Shown piece after piece: positions 52,149 through 63,556 of a DNA stretch of 64,000 nucleotides (within the stretch, counting starts at the first letter, position 1; every line of letters begins with the position of its first letter). Source of the stretch: Antedon mediterranea (lineage: Eukaryota > Echinodermata > Crinoidea > Comatulida > Antedonidae). Both the position numbers and the translations under genes were made by a program. The stretch is from positions 19,529,201 through 19,593,200 of the forward strand of contig NC_092670.1 of NCBI RefSeq assembly GCF_964355755.1, given 5' to 3'. The notes under the pieces were generated by a model that was given only the letters and a program-made list of their open reading frames with translations, ran no database searches and was not told the DNA's origin.

Positions 52149-54109
52149 TTAAATGTTCACTTCAGTTTATATGTTTACTGTTATAGGATTGCAATAAAAT
52201 TATATTATTTTATATCTTAATTCAATTTAAATAGTTGAAACTAAAACAGTATTCCATTCCAGACACAACGTTTAACCATGAAGGGTAAAATTCTCTGTTT
52301 TCATCCTACCTAAAATCTTTCCACAAAAACCTACTATACGAGTGATTTACTGTTTACTGTATTACTTCCTCTATGGTATAACGTTTTTCTCTTATTATAG
52401 TTATAATACTTATAATAATAGTGTTTACTTTATGATACAGTTTATATCAATAGACTGAATTCTGAAAATGTTTTTTGCATTATTGTTATTCAAAGTACAG
52501 TCACATATAACTTATAACCATAACCAAAATAATGGGAGTGAGCATAGCAAGTAAATCCGAACACTGTGAGCAAAAATACCAGAATCATTGTTAATCACTG
52601 AATTCTTTGTGTGTTTTCTATACACGCCTGAACACATCATAAAGGCTTATTCAGGGTGTTTAGGACTACTACTGTAGTTTCGTTAAGTCACAGTCAATTG
52701 GGTATATGGTATGCTTAATCTTTTGTACTAATCCTTGTAGTAGCCAGTGTAATATTATAAAAGTAAAAATAGAAAATGTTTTATCTACAAAATGATAGCA
52801 CTTTTTACTATTGAATTTATATAATAAACTGACTTAAATTTTTTTATATTGGTAAATACTATATTAATTTTCTTGTAATCTTGATTTACAATTTACATCT
52901 TTTTGATAGCTTACTAATACTATTAATTATTTATATAAATTGTACCAATTTAATATTCATGACACTTGTAAATTTTGATATGAAGTATATGTTATTGTAA
53001 TTAATGTACAGTACTGTATGTTCTTCTCATAATAACTATCCAGAGTAAAGTTCATGCATTAACAGCAATCAAATCATTTCCATAATGAATTTAAAAGGCC
53101 TTGTGCAATAATACAAAGTAAGAGGGTACTGAGAAAAGAATTCTAAACACTTTGCGATCAAAGCCCTTCCTTGTGTAGGCCTTGTTTTCTACATACATGT
53201 TACTGTAGGTGAGTGATCCCATTCCCACCCCTCAAAAGACCAGGCCTGTTCATGCAGTACGAAAAAGATTGTGAAAAATGAATGGAAAAAGATACAGTAG
53301 AGCCTCTCCTTTGGGATTCCTATTAAGGGAACATTTTCCCACGAAACAAACAAGGGGAATTGTATGTTTTAACATTCCGGCTATCTTTCAGTCTCATCAT
53401 TATTATCCTGTCCAGATGGTGCCCCCATGAACTTGATTCCCACTAGAGACGCAATGAAACAACGTAACTCAATGTACGTGATTTGACCCAATTAGAGGCG
53501 TTCGCAATCAAACAGACGCTTGTCATTGATCGACTCGATTGCTTTGCTTCCTCATCCTTGCGCTGCGTCCCGTTGTGGGAACAAAGTTATTAAGAGTTCT
53601 ACGATAATTTTAGTTTTAAACATTTCCAATGTCAATCAGACATTAACTCCAATGTTAAGGTTAAAAAATCTTTGTTTACCAAGAGCAAACAATTATTCAA
53701 CATTTGGTAAAATGATGTCCCATCTTGTGATTGATACCCACTAAAGTATATTGGATTATATTAATTCAACACTTTACAAATCGACCCTTGGTACTGCTGT
53801 TGTTTACTTAAAGGAGAAACAAACAGTGTGCCAAATTCCCTTTTTAACAAAATGTGTAGTCATACCCTCTATATAAAGCCTTATCTATTGTAAATAATAG
53901 ATATTAGAAATTGCAGAATTTTAACTATGGAAAAAATCAAATAAATTAATTGTTTACTAATTTAGTATTGTACTGTAATTGTAACTACTGTGGAGTACTG
54001 TAGCTTTGTGTTGAGTAATTGGTCAGTTTGGTTGTTTTTTTTGCCCTACTCTGAAGTAATTTGTACTTTATACATTGAGAATACTTGCGAACAAATTTCC
54101 AAGTAAGTT

Positions 54110-54200
54110 GTGTTGTTCTAAGTACTTGAACCCACGACCTCCAGATCACTAGCCTGACGTTCATACCTGTAGAGCACCAAGCTTGCGTTGATGGCTAGGG
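54110..54200 (-). mobile_element. tRNA-derived SINE head fragment
   Basis: On the minus strand GGTGCTCTACAGGTATGAAC, then GATCTGGAGGTCGTGGGTTCA and AAGTACTTAG resembles the anticodon and T arms of a tRNA, with the B box GGTTCAAGTAC. The A-box half is degraded and no complete cloverleaf forms. Confidence 0.4.
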
Positions 54201-54597
54201 GTAGATTCGAAAGAAATAATTATAACAGATAGAAACATGCTGTAAATGCACAAGCAATGTTTAGAATTCATTTTAATTTTGAATTACTGATAGCATTAAT
54301 TGTGTTTTATTAATGTTAATTCGTCCTTAATGAATTATTCAATGATGCAATCACTTTGTGCTAATTTTGTGCAATGTAATAAAATCTATTGTTGTATCTT
54401 GTCATAGTAATAATGAAGGTCATTTCAATTTCAGCGTTATTATGTTCAATTTTTATATCGGTATATTTTATTTAAAATTCACATACAAATTACATACATG
54501 GCAGCACATGGCTGAATTGCATTTATGTATTACACTATAAAAAATATTTAAACTATAGTCCCTATCAACAATACATACATATATAAAAACGAATAAA

Positions 54598-54965
54598 TTA
54601 GACTGCAGTTACCTCAAATAATACAAGCAAAAAAAAATAAAAAAGTTTGTTCAAAAGTTCAACCATAAAAGGGACAGGACTAGTTTGGAAACGTTTTGTT
54701 TTGTAACTATAGTTTTCCACTTTACGATTATGTCTAAGGGTCATGCAGGATCTATACTGAGGGGCAGGGAACCAGGTGGAGAATTGACCAGAGGCGTGTG
54801 CTTTAGAGGCAAAAACCTTGCAAGAGTGCCATCTTCTTGTGTGGAGTGGTTGAAGATTTAAAATGGCAAGAGAATCCGAGTATGTTGTATACTCATTGCC
54901 CAACACAATCTTGCAGACACGCTTCTGAATCTTTTCCACCTGATTCACCTGTCCCTGCGTAAGAT
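54598..54965 (-). mobile_element. 5'-truncated non-LTR retrotransposon, reverse-transcriptase C-terminus
   Basis: The minus-strand frame contains VEKIQKRVCKIVLGNEYTTY, then LAILNLQPLHTRRWHSCKVF, the typical end of a LINE reverse transcriptase (an IQKRACRIILG-type block followed by L.L..RR). Only about 120 residues remain and the catalytic region is missing. It is a different family from the fragments at 9 kb and 14-16 kb. Confidence 0.7.
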
Positions 54966-56297
54966 CTGCATGCCAATTTTCTTCATTATTACAGAACTTG
55001 AAAGTAGAATCAATTTACATACTCTATCAGTGTACAGTAGGCCTATTAATAATTATGTATTGTATTGCACAAAATCAGTACCTGGTACATGAGCAATATT
55101 TCATGTCTGGTGACAAATAACCATACTGCAGTATCGAGTCTTCTGACAGCAATCTTCATCACATATCACAAGGGATACTGTACTTTAGTACTGTATAACA
55201 AGAGATTTAACTGATAGAAGGTTAGGTTAAGTTAATATTTAGAAGTTTGGTGCTTCTAGCTTTTGCCTTCAGCTGAGTGACAGAATACTGCAGAATGTTT
55301 ATTGCTTCTAGACATGATACAGTTAAGTACTGTACATACTAGAATCAACCGAAATTAGTTAGTGATTCACAGTCTTTGAAGTAAAAGATGACCTGTTCTA
55401 TTGTGAAACAGTATGAGAGTAAGTGATCCCAAGTGATCCTCTTTGCATAATAATTTCATGAATAGATGGAAAATGCATTGTCAATATGCAATTATTGCTA
55501 ATGGTTTATGGTGGTGGTTGACACAACCTTAAAATGAGCTCATGTTTAATGTAAATTCTGCTGAGCATATCCAATGAGTCTTTTTTTTTGCATACTGGTA
55601 TGTTATTGCTTGCAAGTCAAATGAAAGGTAAAGGGCATTAATTACTCCTTTAGTCTGAGTGGACCAACTGACTGGTTAATGTGCGCACCTCTGCCCTTTG
55701 TAGGCTCTAAACCTTTTAACCTCAAGTTTTTATTTAGCAATAGCAGCCATTGTAAAGTTTTATCATACATACATAATATAGCTTCAACTGTATAGCTGTA
55801 CTTTTTTCAGTGAATTGCTTTAAGAGTACTGCTTCCCTGTTTGAAAATATATTGCTTGATCAGAGACTCTCAATTGTTTTATAGACAATAGCCACAGTGT
55901 TTGGCGAGTGATATGTAAACACAATATCATCCATTAAAAATGTAACGGATATTAAACACTAATAAGTATCATATCAGTTCAAAGTGTAATTTATTTTTAT
56001 CTAATTAAACAAAGCATGTCTGATTCATTGAATTTAATTTCGTGATAATTGATAATGAAAGGTGTTAATACTGTAGGTGAAATACCTGTCTAAACAATTG
56101 AACAGTACAAGACATACTGGCATGGTAGTAAATGGCAGGATACGAAGTAAAAGGTTTAAAATACATACTGGCTGTAGGTGTCATATTTTTATACGTTAAA
56201 ATATAATATTCAACAATAGAAATATGAATACACCACACTGATTTATTTTAATCTACTTCCAGATATTTGATATTGATTCGAGGCACAGATTTCAAAC

Positions 56298-59200
56298 ATG
56301 GCGAACCACCGCCCCCGTTCCTCCCACTATTATGATGAAGAGGAGGATCTAGAGTTAGAAATACAGCCAGGCTATGAGATGGATATGTACCCAGAAGCCG
56401 CAGGAGAAATATATCAAAATCAACCAGTGCCTAGATATTCACACAAGCTAGGGCCTCATGCACGTGTTCAAGATATACCAATGGATTATAGTATGTTTTT
56501 GTTGTTATTTTGGTGTTACACACACTCAGATCGCCCACTAAGTCCATAAACTTGTTTCTAATGGGGTCCTTCTGGTGGTGAATTGGTCAGTACACCAGGA
56601 GACGATTCCCTACTCTTTTTCGAAGAGTGTACCGCGTTCTTTAACATGCACATGAGCCATGTTGCTCAAGGATCCAATGGCATAACGTCTCATCTAAAAG
56701 ACTGCGCTATCATGTATTCCAAACCGCAAGGTTGAACACATAGAGAGCGGTGATGGGATTCAAACCGTGGACCAAAGAAAACCGGAAAAAATGGTCTTTC
56801 ATGGTTCAGTGCACAACAGTGACTAGCACCAGTTTAGCCGACTGTACTATGTGCTCAAATTACCTTATTTTTTCATAGTAATTAATCTATATATAAAATA
56901 ATATATAATAATTCTCAGAGATTTATTGTTTCAAATTAATTATTTAAATTTTCAGTATATCACCGGGCAGTTTAGAATTCATGTTTTGTTCCTGATGTGA
57001 TTAATAAATAAATATTTTACTGTACTATTATGATTATTTATTTTAATTATTTTCTAGCTAACCAGGGGTATGATGAAAATGGTGATGCACAACATATATT
57101 TGTTGATGTGGGTAATGACAGAGATATAAACGAGGATTTCTCTAGCGATGAATATAACTCACGAAGTGACAGTGACGACGAAATCGCGAGGAGGGAGTTT
57201 ACCGCAGCCTCACTGGAAGACCCTAACAGTATTCTGAATATGTTACCATCTAGGCAATTAGGTACTAACTTTTTTAAATTTTTAGAAAGAAAGAATTCTT
57301 GTTGATGGTGGCCTTGGAGAAGATTGTAATAATAGCAAACATTCACTAAGTTACAGTATGAGTGAGATAAAAGCCCATACAGTAGCATCTTTTGTGGCCT
57401 TTTCAAACTAGAGGCAGCAGGGAAAGTGATGTTAAATAAGCCTAACTAAACACCCCCTCAGCCTGTTAAAATCCTGACTATCAGCTTGACATTATGCCTA
57501 GAATTTGTAAACCACACATGCTTTGTTATTCGTACTTTTGTTCTATGTTTGATTTTTATAGCTGGCAGTTTAGCACGAGTTCAGTCATCGCATTCATGGG
57601 TACGCAATCGAAAAAGTGGAAAAAATGGTTTTAAGACGATCAGAGGCAAGAGAGGACAAGAGGCAACGGAGGAGGTGATCGAGCGGATGCTAGGTAACGA
57701 TAAAGTTGACGGTTCTAGAAAAGGGCAGCTTTTCCGACGTGAGACGGTCAAAGGACTGTCTAGTAGTATGGAAGCAAAGAGGCATATCAGGTGAGTATGG
57801 TCTTTAGCCCTAAATACTTCTGTAAATTAAAGCCCTGTTTACACTAAAATAGCTTGTTTTTGTTGTGTGTACAAAAGAGTTGTGCAGTTGTGAACAATAT
57901 AATATATATATATATATATATATGTAAATCAATGATGTTGCGTAGCACTGTGTAAATTATATATAAATCATACTGTAAATTATAGAAACAGTGCTCATAT
58001 TCGGAACATGATCTCATAATCGCGTCGAGCATAGCTCATTGGCGAAAGTTCCGTATTTTTTAGTTGTATGAAAAAATGTCTCTGGCTGGATTCGAACCTG
58101 CAACCTCTCGCTTACAGGGCGAGTATCATACCACTAGACCACAGAGCCATGTATGGTATTATCACAGATTTTCACCCACCAGATACATTCTCTCATACAA
58201 CAAACGCCCTCACAATCAGTGGAGGCTTAACAAGTCAGAATAAATTCCAACTTTAATTCGCAACGGTTTTTTAAATAATATTGTGTATTTGTAAATCAAT
58301 GATGTTGCGTAGCACTGTGTAAATTATATATAAATCATACTGTAAATTATAGAAACAGTGCTCATATTCGGAACATGATCTCATAATCGCGTCGAGCATA
58401 GCTCATTGGCGAAAGTTCCGTATTTTTTAGTTGTATGAAAAAATGTCTCTGGCTGGATTCGAACCTGCAACCTCTCGCTTACAGGGCGAGTATCATACCA
58501 CTAGACCACAGAGCCATGTATGGTATTATCACAGATTTTTTTATTTTTGAGAGAATGTATCTGGTGGGTGAAAATCTGTGATAATACCATACATGGCTCT
58601 GTGGTCTAGTGGTATGATACTCGCCCTGTAAGCGAGAGGTTGCAGGTTCGAATCCAGCCAGAGACATTTTTTCATACAACTAAAAAAATACGGAACTTTC
58701 GCCAATGAGCTATGCTCGAAGCGATTATAAGATCATGTTCCGAATATGAGCACTGTTTCTATAATTTACAGTATGATTTATATATATATATATATATATA
58801 TAAATCCAAAGGCAAATTACTGAAAAAAATGACAATGCTGTGGGTATCAGTGGCTGGATCTCAATGGAGATACAAAAATAAAAAGCGAAAAGCTAAATCA
58901 AAACGATAAAGTAAACAGCCAGAAAAGTTAGCAGAGCTTTCGGGCAACACTAGCCCTTCATCAGTGCAAGTGAAGGAATTATATTATATTGTTCTTCTTT
59001 TATTCCTGTCCATTGAGATCCAGCCACTGATACCCACAGCATTGTCATTTTTTTCAGTAATTTGCCTTTGGATTTATATATATATATATATATATAAAAA
59101 AATCAAGATCAAATAAGTTAAAACTGCCTCAATATAGATTTATTTTAACGACATGTCGTTAAAATAAATCTATATTGAGGCAGTTTTAACTTATTTGATC

Positions 59201-62200
59201 TTGATTTTTTTCTATATCCTGCCTATGCAGCTCTTTGATTTATATATATATATATATATATATATACCGGGTGCAGGAAATGTAAACCTTTACCCATCAC
59301 AACTCAAGGCCAACTCATTGTATGACGGGGCCCCATGATGTTTAAAGTTCTTGCAATGACCTAAAAACTATGCCAGGTGCTATTGCAAGATAACTTGTCT
59401 CTCTGAGATTCAACTCAGACAGCACCGATGAGTCTCCTCTAGGAGCAGGCATCAATTACCAACACTGAAAATTTTCATTGTCATTTCTATTAGGTCAAGG
59501 GTTGAAGAGGAATCATTAAAAAAGAAGAAGACAAGCAAACAACAGTCTTTAAACTACTGTACTGTATGGTGGTACTCTGTACTGCTGGTAAGAAATCCTT
59601 TTGTACTTTCAGACATGTTAAAACTATGTGATATCATTTTTTAATTTTTTTTTTTTTAACCATATTTCATGATGGTAGCAAAGTTATATGTAAACATGAC
59701 AATACAATTTTTGACAGCCCTGTGATATACGGGAAATTAATTTTTAAATGGTTAAGATGAGGAAATCTGAGAAAGAGAAAAAATCACTTGTTATTTGCTA
59801 GAGCTTATACATTTTATTAAATACTGTACATTCAACTCTTCTCAAAACCACATGGAAGACCATTTTTTTTTCAATTCTTTAAAATATCTTTTCTAATAAC
59901 TAATTTAAGTGTGTGCGAGTTTACTGTTTTTTGTGAATTTTATTGAAAAGTAATTACCTTTGACCTTTTTTTAAATGAAGCAATGGGATCGTTTCAAGAG
60001 TAGAGTAAGGGATGCATTCTATTCACTCAGCTTATGGGAAGGTTCACTGAAAAAAATAGAGGGTAATTTTGGCAGTGGTGTCGTGTCATACTTCATATTA
60101 TTACGGTGGCTGTTATTGTGGAACATACCAGTGTTGCTATTGAGCTTCTGTTTCATCACTATACCTCAACTTATTTATGAAGCTAGCCCTTCTGTAAATC
60201 ATATTAAATTTCAAGCACAAGATATCCTGACAGGAGAGGTATGTGATTGTTGTTATTTTTAAACAGTAGGGTTGAAACATATCATACAATCTCACAATAA
60301 AGCAAGCAAGTGGAATACAGAAACTTTCAAAATTCAAAATTATCTGGTACTATGTAAGAGTTTTAAACTTGGGGACCAAAATACAGTTCCATCTTGATGA
60401 ATAGTTTAATACAATTAGAAGAAAATATACTTGTAAATTGAACCTGCCCTAGTATTACTGTTGACAACAGTTATTGCTTGATTTTAGCATCTACCATTCA
60501 TTTTTAGGGGTGGCTGAGCAACACTGAACTTTATATGGGCTACTACACAAACAAAATAATAAAAGACAAATATGATATGACGTTAGCGTATTTATTTACC
60601 AGTGCCAGTTATTTTTTAGTTATCCTTTTGGTTCTTGCTCAAGGGTAAGTACAGTAGTATCCTTCCTTTATGGCCACCATGTGTGCCAAAATATTTTTGT
60701 TATGAAGATTAAGTTGTCTGTTTACAACCTAGACTATTACTACCATACACATGTATATTATGGTAGCAATCATCAGCAGAGATTGGTGTACAAATAGTCT
60801 AACCATATTTAGAGCAAATACACAGTGGTGTAACAGCTATAAGCGCTCACTGGCTAAGCCAGGGAGCTTACGGGGTCCAGTGGAAAAAAACAGGCATTAA
60901 AAAAAATGGCTAGAAACGGTCAAGGCCTCCAGTGTTTGAGAGTCCTTAAGGTCCCTAAATCTGGAACCTCAGGCCTCTGTGTTACGCCATGCAGACTGTT
61001 AAAGAGTACATTTCTAGTGGTTGAATGGAAAACTACCATTGATATTCCTTTCTATCAGAATGTCTGCTGCATACCGTTCCTACTTCACAGTGGGAGACAG
61101 GCAATATAACTACTACACAACTAAGGTACTATGTGGCTGGGACTACAACTTAGTGTCGGCCAGCTCAGCTCAACTTAAGCATAAGAGTATTTTCTTAGAA
61201 CTTGGGGTAAGTTTAGCTCTGTGTTTGTCTGTTTGCAAATATTTTACTCATTTATGGCAGGTAAAATAAAGGTCTTCCAAAATTATTTATGATTGCAATT
61301 TGCTTTTTGTAACCAGCTTAAAAAAAGTACCAGTTGCCATTCACCAATCACACTTTTATAGGCTAAGGGAAGAACAATTAAATATTTATTCTGCTATCTA
61401 AGTGAATACTTGGTATTTGAGGGAAATATCTCATGTGTTACTGTTAAATATGACTAGTAATAACTTTTGTTGCTAGGCTTATCTAAGGACTGTAGTGTCA
61501 TGTTTGCCACGAGGAGAATTCCCTCTTTTACATGTATGCAAGTGCGTCTATGGTTTTAGAATAAGTGAAAATGATCTTGTTAGGTGTACTATGAACTATC
61601 TGTTACAATCTTCAAATCTCTTCACTGAATAGGAGAAAATCCTATTTTAGTATGATTTTCCGTTTTTTTGTATTTGTTATATATATGGAATATTTATTCT
61701 GAAATTAAGTGATCAATCAATAATACTTATGACATTTCTTAACTGTATATTGATCATGAAATCATCAATGATTGATCATTATATTTATTCAGGAACAACT
61801 CAGTGTTCATCATAAAAAAGCAGAGCGGTCATGTACCGATCAACTCGGCTTAATCTGCTTGCGACTCGCTACCAATCTACTAGTACTGACTGTCATTGGT
61901 TCTGCATGTTATTTAATCTATTATATTTATGAGGAAGATGTCATTGGAAAGGTAACTACAGGTGTATAGCATATACCGGACTAATCATGATAAGGTGTTC
62001 ACACCAGATAAATTAGAATATTAAGGTTGATTAATCTAGAATAAGAATTAACAAAATGAAACTGTCTTTAAATTTATACTGGTTTATAATTACAGTAGTG
62101 CTTGTTATTTAATCTATTATATTTATGAGGAAGATGTCATTGGAAAGGTGACTACCGTATATTTCGTTGTATAAGTCGCACTTTTGACACGCAAATTTGA

Positions 62201-63556
62201 CCTCTAAATTAAGGGTGCGTCTTATACACCAAACATAAATGCCTCACCACACAGATTGTACATAGGCCTAGAGGCTATCGTCACCTCGTGTGCTAGGCCT
62301 GAGTAAGCTAGGCCTAGCTACAGTAACTAACTAACGTAACGGCAACCTGCTTCTGCCTAGTTTTCAAGGCATTTTAGCATGATGTTATACTAAATATGAT
62401 GAAAAGATTTGTTCATTATGGCGATAAAATTTCATATGTAAACGTTTACGTACGATTGGAATAGTATTTATTTATACAGTAGTTATACGCACGATCGCCG
62501 TACCCCCAGCGCAAGCCCTTCTTGGCGGCCACATGGTGTACGGTATTCGACTAGTATATTCTCCAGGTGATTATAGCATGGACCTATACATAGATACTAA
62601 TCGAATACGATTGTCCGTGAAAACGTGCGCCCTCTCGAAATGATCAAGCGAGGCTAGCCCACACGAACGTACGTGTTACACACACGGTCATGCACTCGAT
62701 GATGCGGCTGTTGAGGCTGGGCGCAGCCGAGCCTAGGTAAGAAAAAACCTAAATAAAGGACGCCGTTGCAGATATAACAAAATATATTATTACAATAATA
62801 TTGATTACAATTTAAAAAAACATTGTTTTGATGAAATATAAGCTGCGTCTTATACACCGACGATATAAAAAATACCGATATTTTACTCTCAGTTAGGGGG
62901 TGCGTCTTATACACAGGTGCGACTTATACACCAAAATATACGGTATCTAGAATAGCATACACCGGACTAATCATGATAAGGTGTTCACACCAGTATAAAT
63001 CAAATTTATACTGGTTTACAATCAGTGCTTGTTATTTAATCTATTATAATTATGAGGAAGATGTCATTGGAAAGGTGACTATCTAGAATAGCATACACCG
63101 GACTAATCATGATAAGGTGTTCACACCTGTATAAATTAAATTTATACTGGTTTACAATCAGTGCTTGTTATTTAATCTATTATAATTATGAGGAAGATGT
63201 CATTGGAAAGGTGACTATCTAGAATAGCATACACCGGACTAATCATGATAAGGTGTTCACACCTGTATAAATTAAATTTATACTGGTTTACAATCAATGC
63301 ACTACATATCATTAAAATGAAACTAATAATTGTGTATGTGAGACTAAAATGCATCCAGCATGCGTTCTTTGTATTATTTCTTTTAAGTCTCTCTATTTTT
63401 TTTCCAGCCGGGTGAAGACCCAATTTTAATAGAGAAATTAGCAGTGCCGTTATTGATTAGCGGATTTAACTTGATACTTCCGTATATGTTTAGTGTTCTT
63501 GGCTCCTTTGAAGGCTACAGAAGTCCTAGAATACAGCTATACATTGCATTAGGCAG
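56298..63556 (+). CDS. Transmembrane channel-like (TMC) protein, first nine coding exons (3' end off the window)
   Basis: Exons 56298-56490, 57058-57261, 57562-57790, 59494-59587, 59981-60238, 60508-60644, 61059-61206, 61793-61951 and 63408-63556 keep frame and give about 523 residues. TMC proteins are multi-pass membrane proteins of the TMEM16/OSCA fold; some form mechanosensory channels, others modify ion signalling. The N-terminus is acidic, Ser- and Tyr-rich and cytoplasmic. The family core starts at WDRFKSRVRDAFYSLSLWEG, then FGSGVVSYFILLRWLL (first helix, about 265-290), YTNKIIKDKYDMTLAYLFT, the cysteine-containing CGWDYNLVSASSAQLKHKSI, then ATNLLVLTVIGSACYLIYYI and LISGFNLILPYMFSVLGSFE. 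The family-specific TMC signature domain lies further downstream and is not in the window. It looks closest to the TMC4/5/7 group, but the subfamily is not certain. The exon 5 boundary (ATGAAG|CAATGG) rests on phase. Confidence 0.88.
56575..56800 (+). mobile_element. SINE-like repeat in TMC intron 1
   Basis: The words GACGATTCCCTACTCTTTTT, CGAAGAGTG, ACATGCACATGAGCCATGTT and CATAACGTCTCATCTAAAAG followed by a tRNA-B-box-like GGGATTCAAACC define a repeat type also seen in decayed form at 2085-2240. Ends not delimited. Confidence 0.45.
57926..58200 (-). mobile_element. tRNA-derived SINE, copy 1 (tRNA-like head 58148-58077)
   Basis: The minus strand has a 72-nt tRNA-like head. Acceptor GGCTCTG/CAGAGAC matches in 6 of 7 pairs; the anticodon stem CTCGC/GCGAG closes loop CCTGTAA; the B box is GGTTCGAATCC; a T-run follows. 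C at loop position 33 instead of T argues against a decoding tRNA. The tail continues with TACGGAACTTTCGCCAATGA and AACACAGTGCTACGCAAC-type sequence to a TA-rich end. A copy with near identity follows at 58291. Confidence 0.65.
58291..58540 (-). mobile_element. tRNA-derived SINE, copy 2 (tRNA-like head 58515-58444)
   Basis: Nearly base-for-base repeat of copy 1 in the same orientation, about 365 bp away, including the TAATCGCGTCGAGCATAGCT tail word. It abuts copy 3 in head-to-head orientation, so copies 2 and 3 can pair over about 240 bp. Confidence 0.65.
58552..58795 (+). mobile_element. tRNA-derived SINE, copy 3 (tRNA-like head 58595-58666)
   Basis: Inverted relative to copies 1 and 2, with the same head and tail; the tail reads CGAAGCGATTATAAGA where the others have CGACGCGATTATGAGA. 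It ends in the (TA)n tract that begins the Penelope-like fragment. Confidence 0.65.
58780..59095 (-). mobile_element. Penelope-like fragment, second copy, with hammerhead-like core and inverted ends
   Basis: 58797-58970 repeats 2400-2582. About 75 bp of its left end (CCAAAGGCAAATTACTGAAA to CTCAATGGA) recur inverted at about 59013-59080, and both outer ends are (TA)n. On the minus strand CTGATGA (58964-58958), GGGC/GCCC, GAAA (58941-58938) and AGC-TCT-GCT followed by A form a hammerhead-like core with stems II and III. No protein is encoded. Confidence 0.5.
59098..59215. repeat. Perfect palindrome with about 55-bp arms in TMC intron 3
   Basis: AAATCAAGATCAAATAAGTT to TTTTAACGACATG is followed at once by its reverse complement, centred on ACATGT near 59155. 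Arms appear perfectly matched. TA-dinucleotide runs lie on both outer sides (59078-59094 and 59240-59264). Confidence 0.9.
61907..63300 (+). repeat. Tandem duplications of the 3' end of TMC exon 8 with its donor and flanking intron
   Basis: The last 45 bases of exon 8 (61907-61951) with the following GTGACTA and GCATACACCGGACTAATCAT intron words recur at 62103-62147, 63030-63074 and 63167-63210. The last two units are spaced by about 140 bp and are nearly identical; the final one has a 1-base deletion. The copies lack their own acceptor and the 5' part of the exon, so they are pseudo-exon fragments. Confidence 0.85.
62155..62943. mobile_element. 789-bp TIR DNA transposon relic with TA target duplication
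   Basis: The termini CCGTATATTTCGTTGTATAA and the inverse of CACCAAAATATACGG match over about 25 bp (GTATAAGTCGCAC inside). TA is duplicated at 62153-62154 and 62944-62945. It splits the sequence GTGACTATCTAGAATAG, which is intact in two neighbouring duplicates, so the insertion site is known exactly. TA duplication fits the Tc1/mariner/pogo superfamily. No transposase frame is left. Confidence 0.8.

Larger units (their letters stand above)
48243..56297. other. Region between RPL3 and TMC coding parts, no coding gene seen
   Basis: About 49150-49320 has CpG-containing, higher-GC sequence and a donor-like AAAAGGTAAGCG at about 49308. It is the best candidate for the promoter and first untranslated exon of the TMC gene, whose coding part starts after an acceptor near 56262; this is inference. 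About 49863-49970 is a decayed copy of the TTGCGCAA element. Helitron-like copy 2, a tRNA-like SINE piece near 54110-54195 and a reverse-transcriptase tail follow. The remainder is AT-rich without recognisable features. Confidence 0.5.

Noticed and set aside
58068-58679. Open frames reading LAGFEPATSRLQG-like sequence
   Set aside because: They are translations of the tRNA-like head of the SINE, a known source of false proteins.
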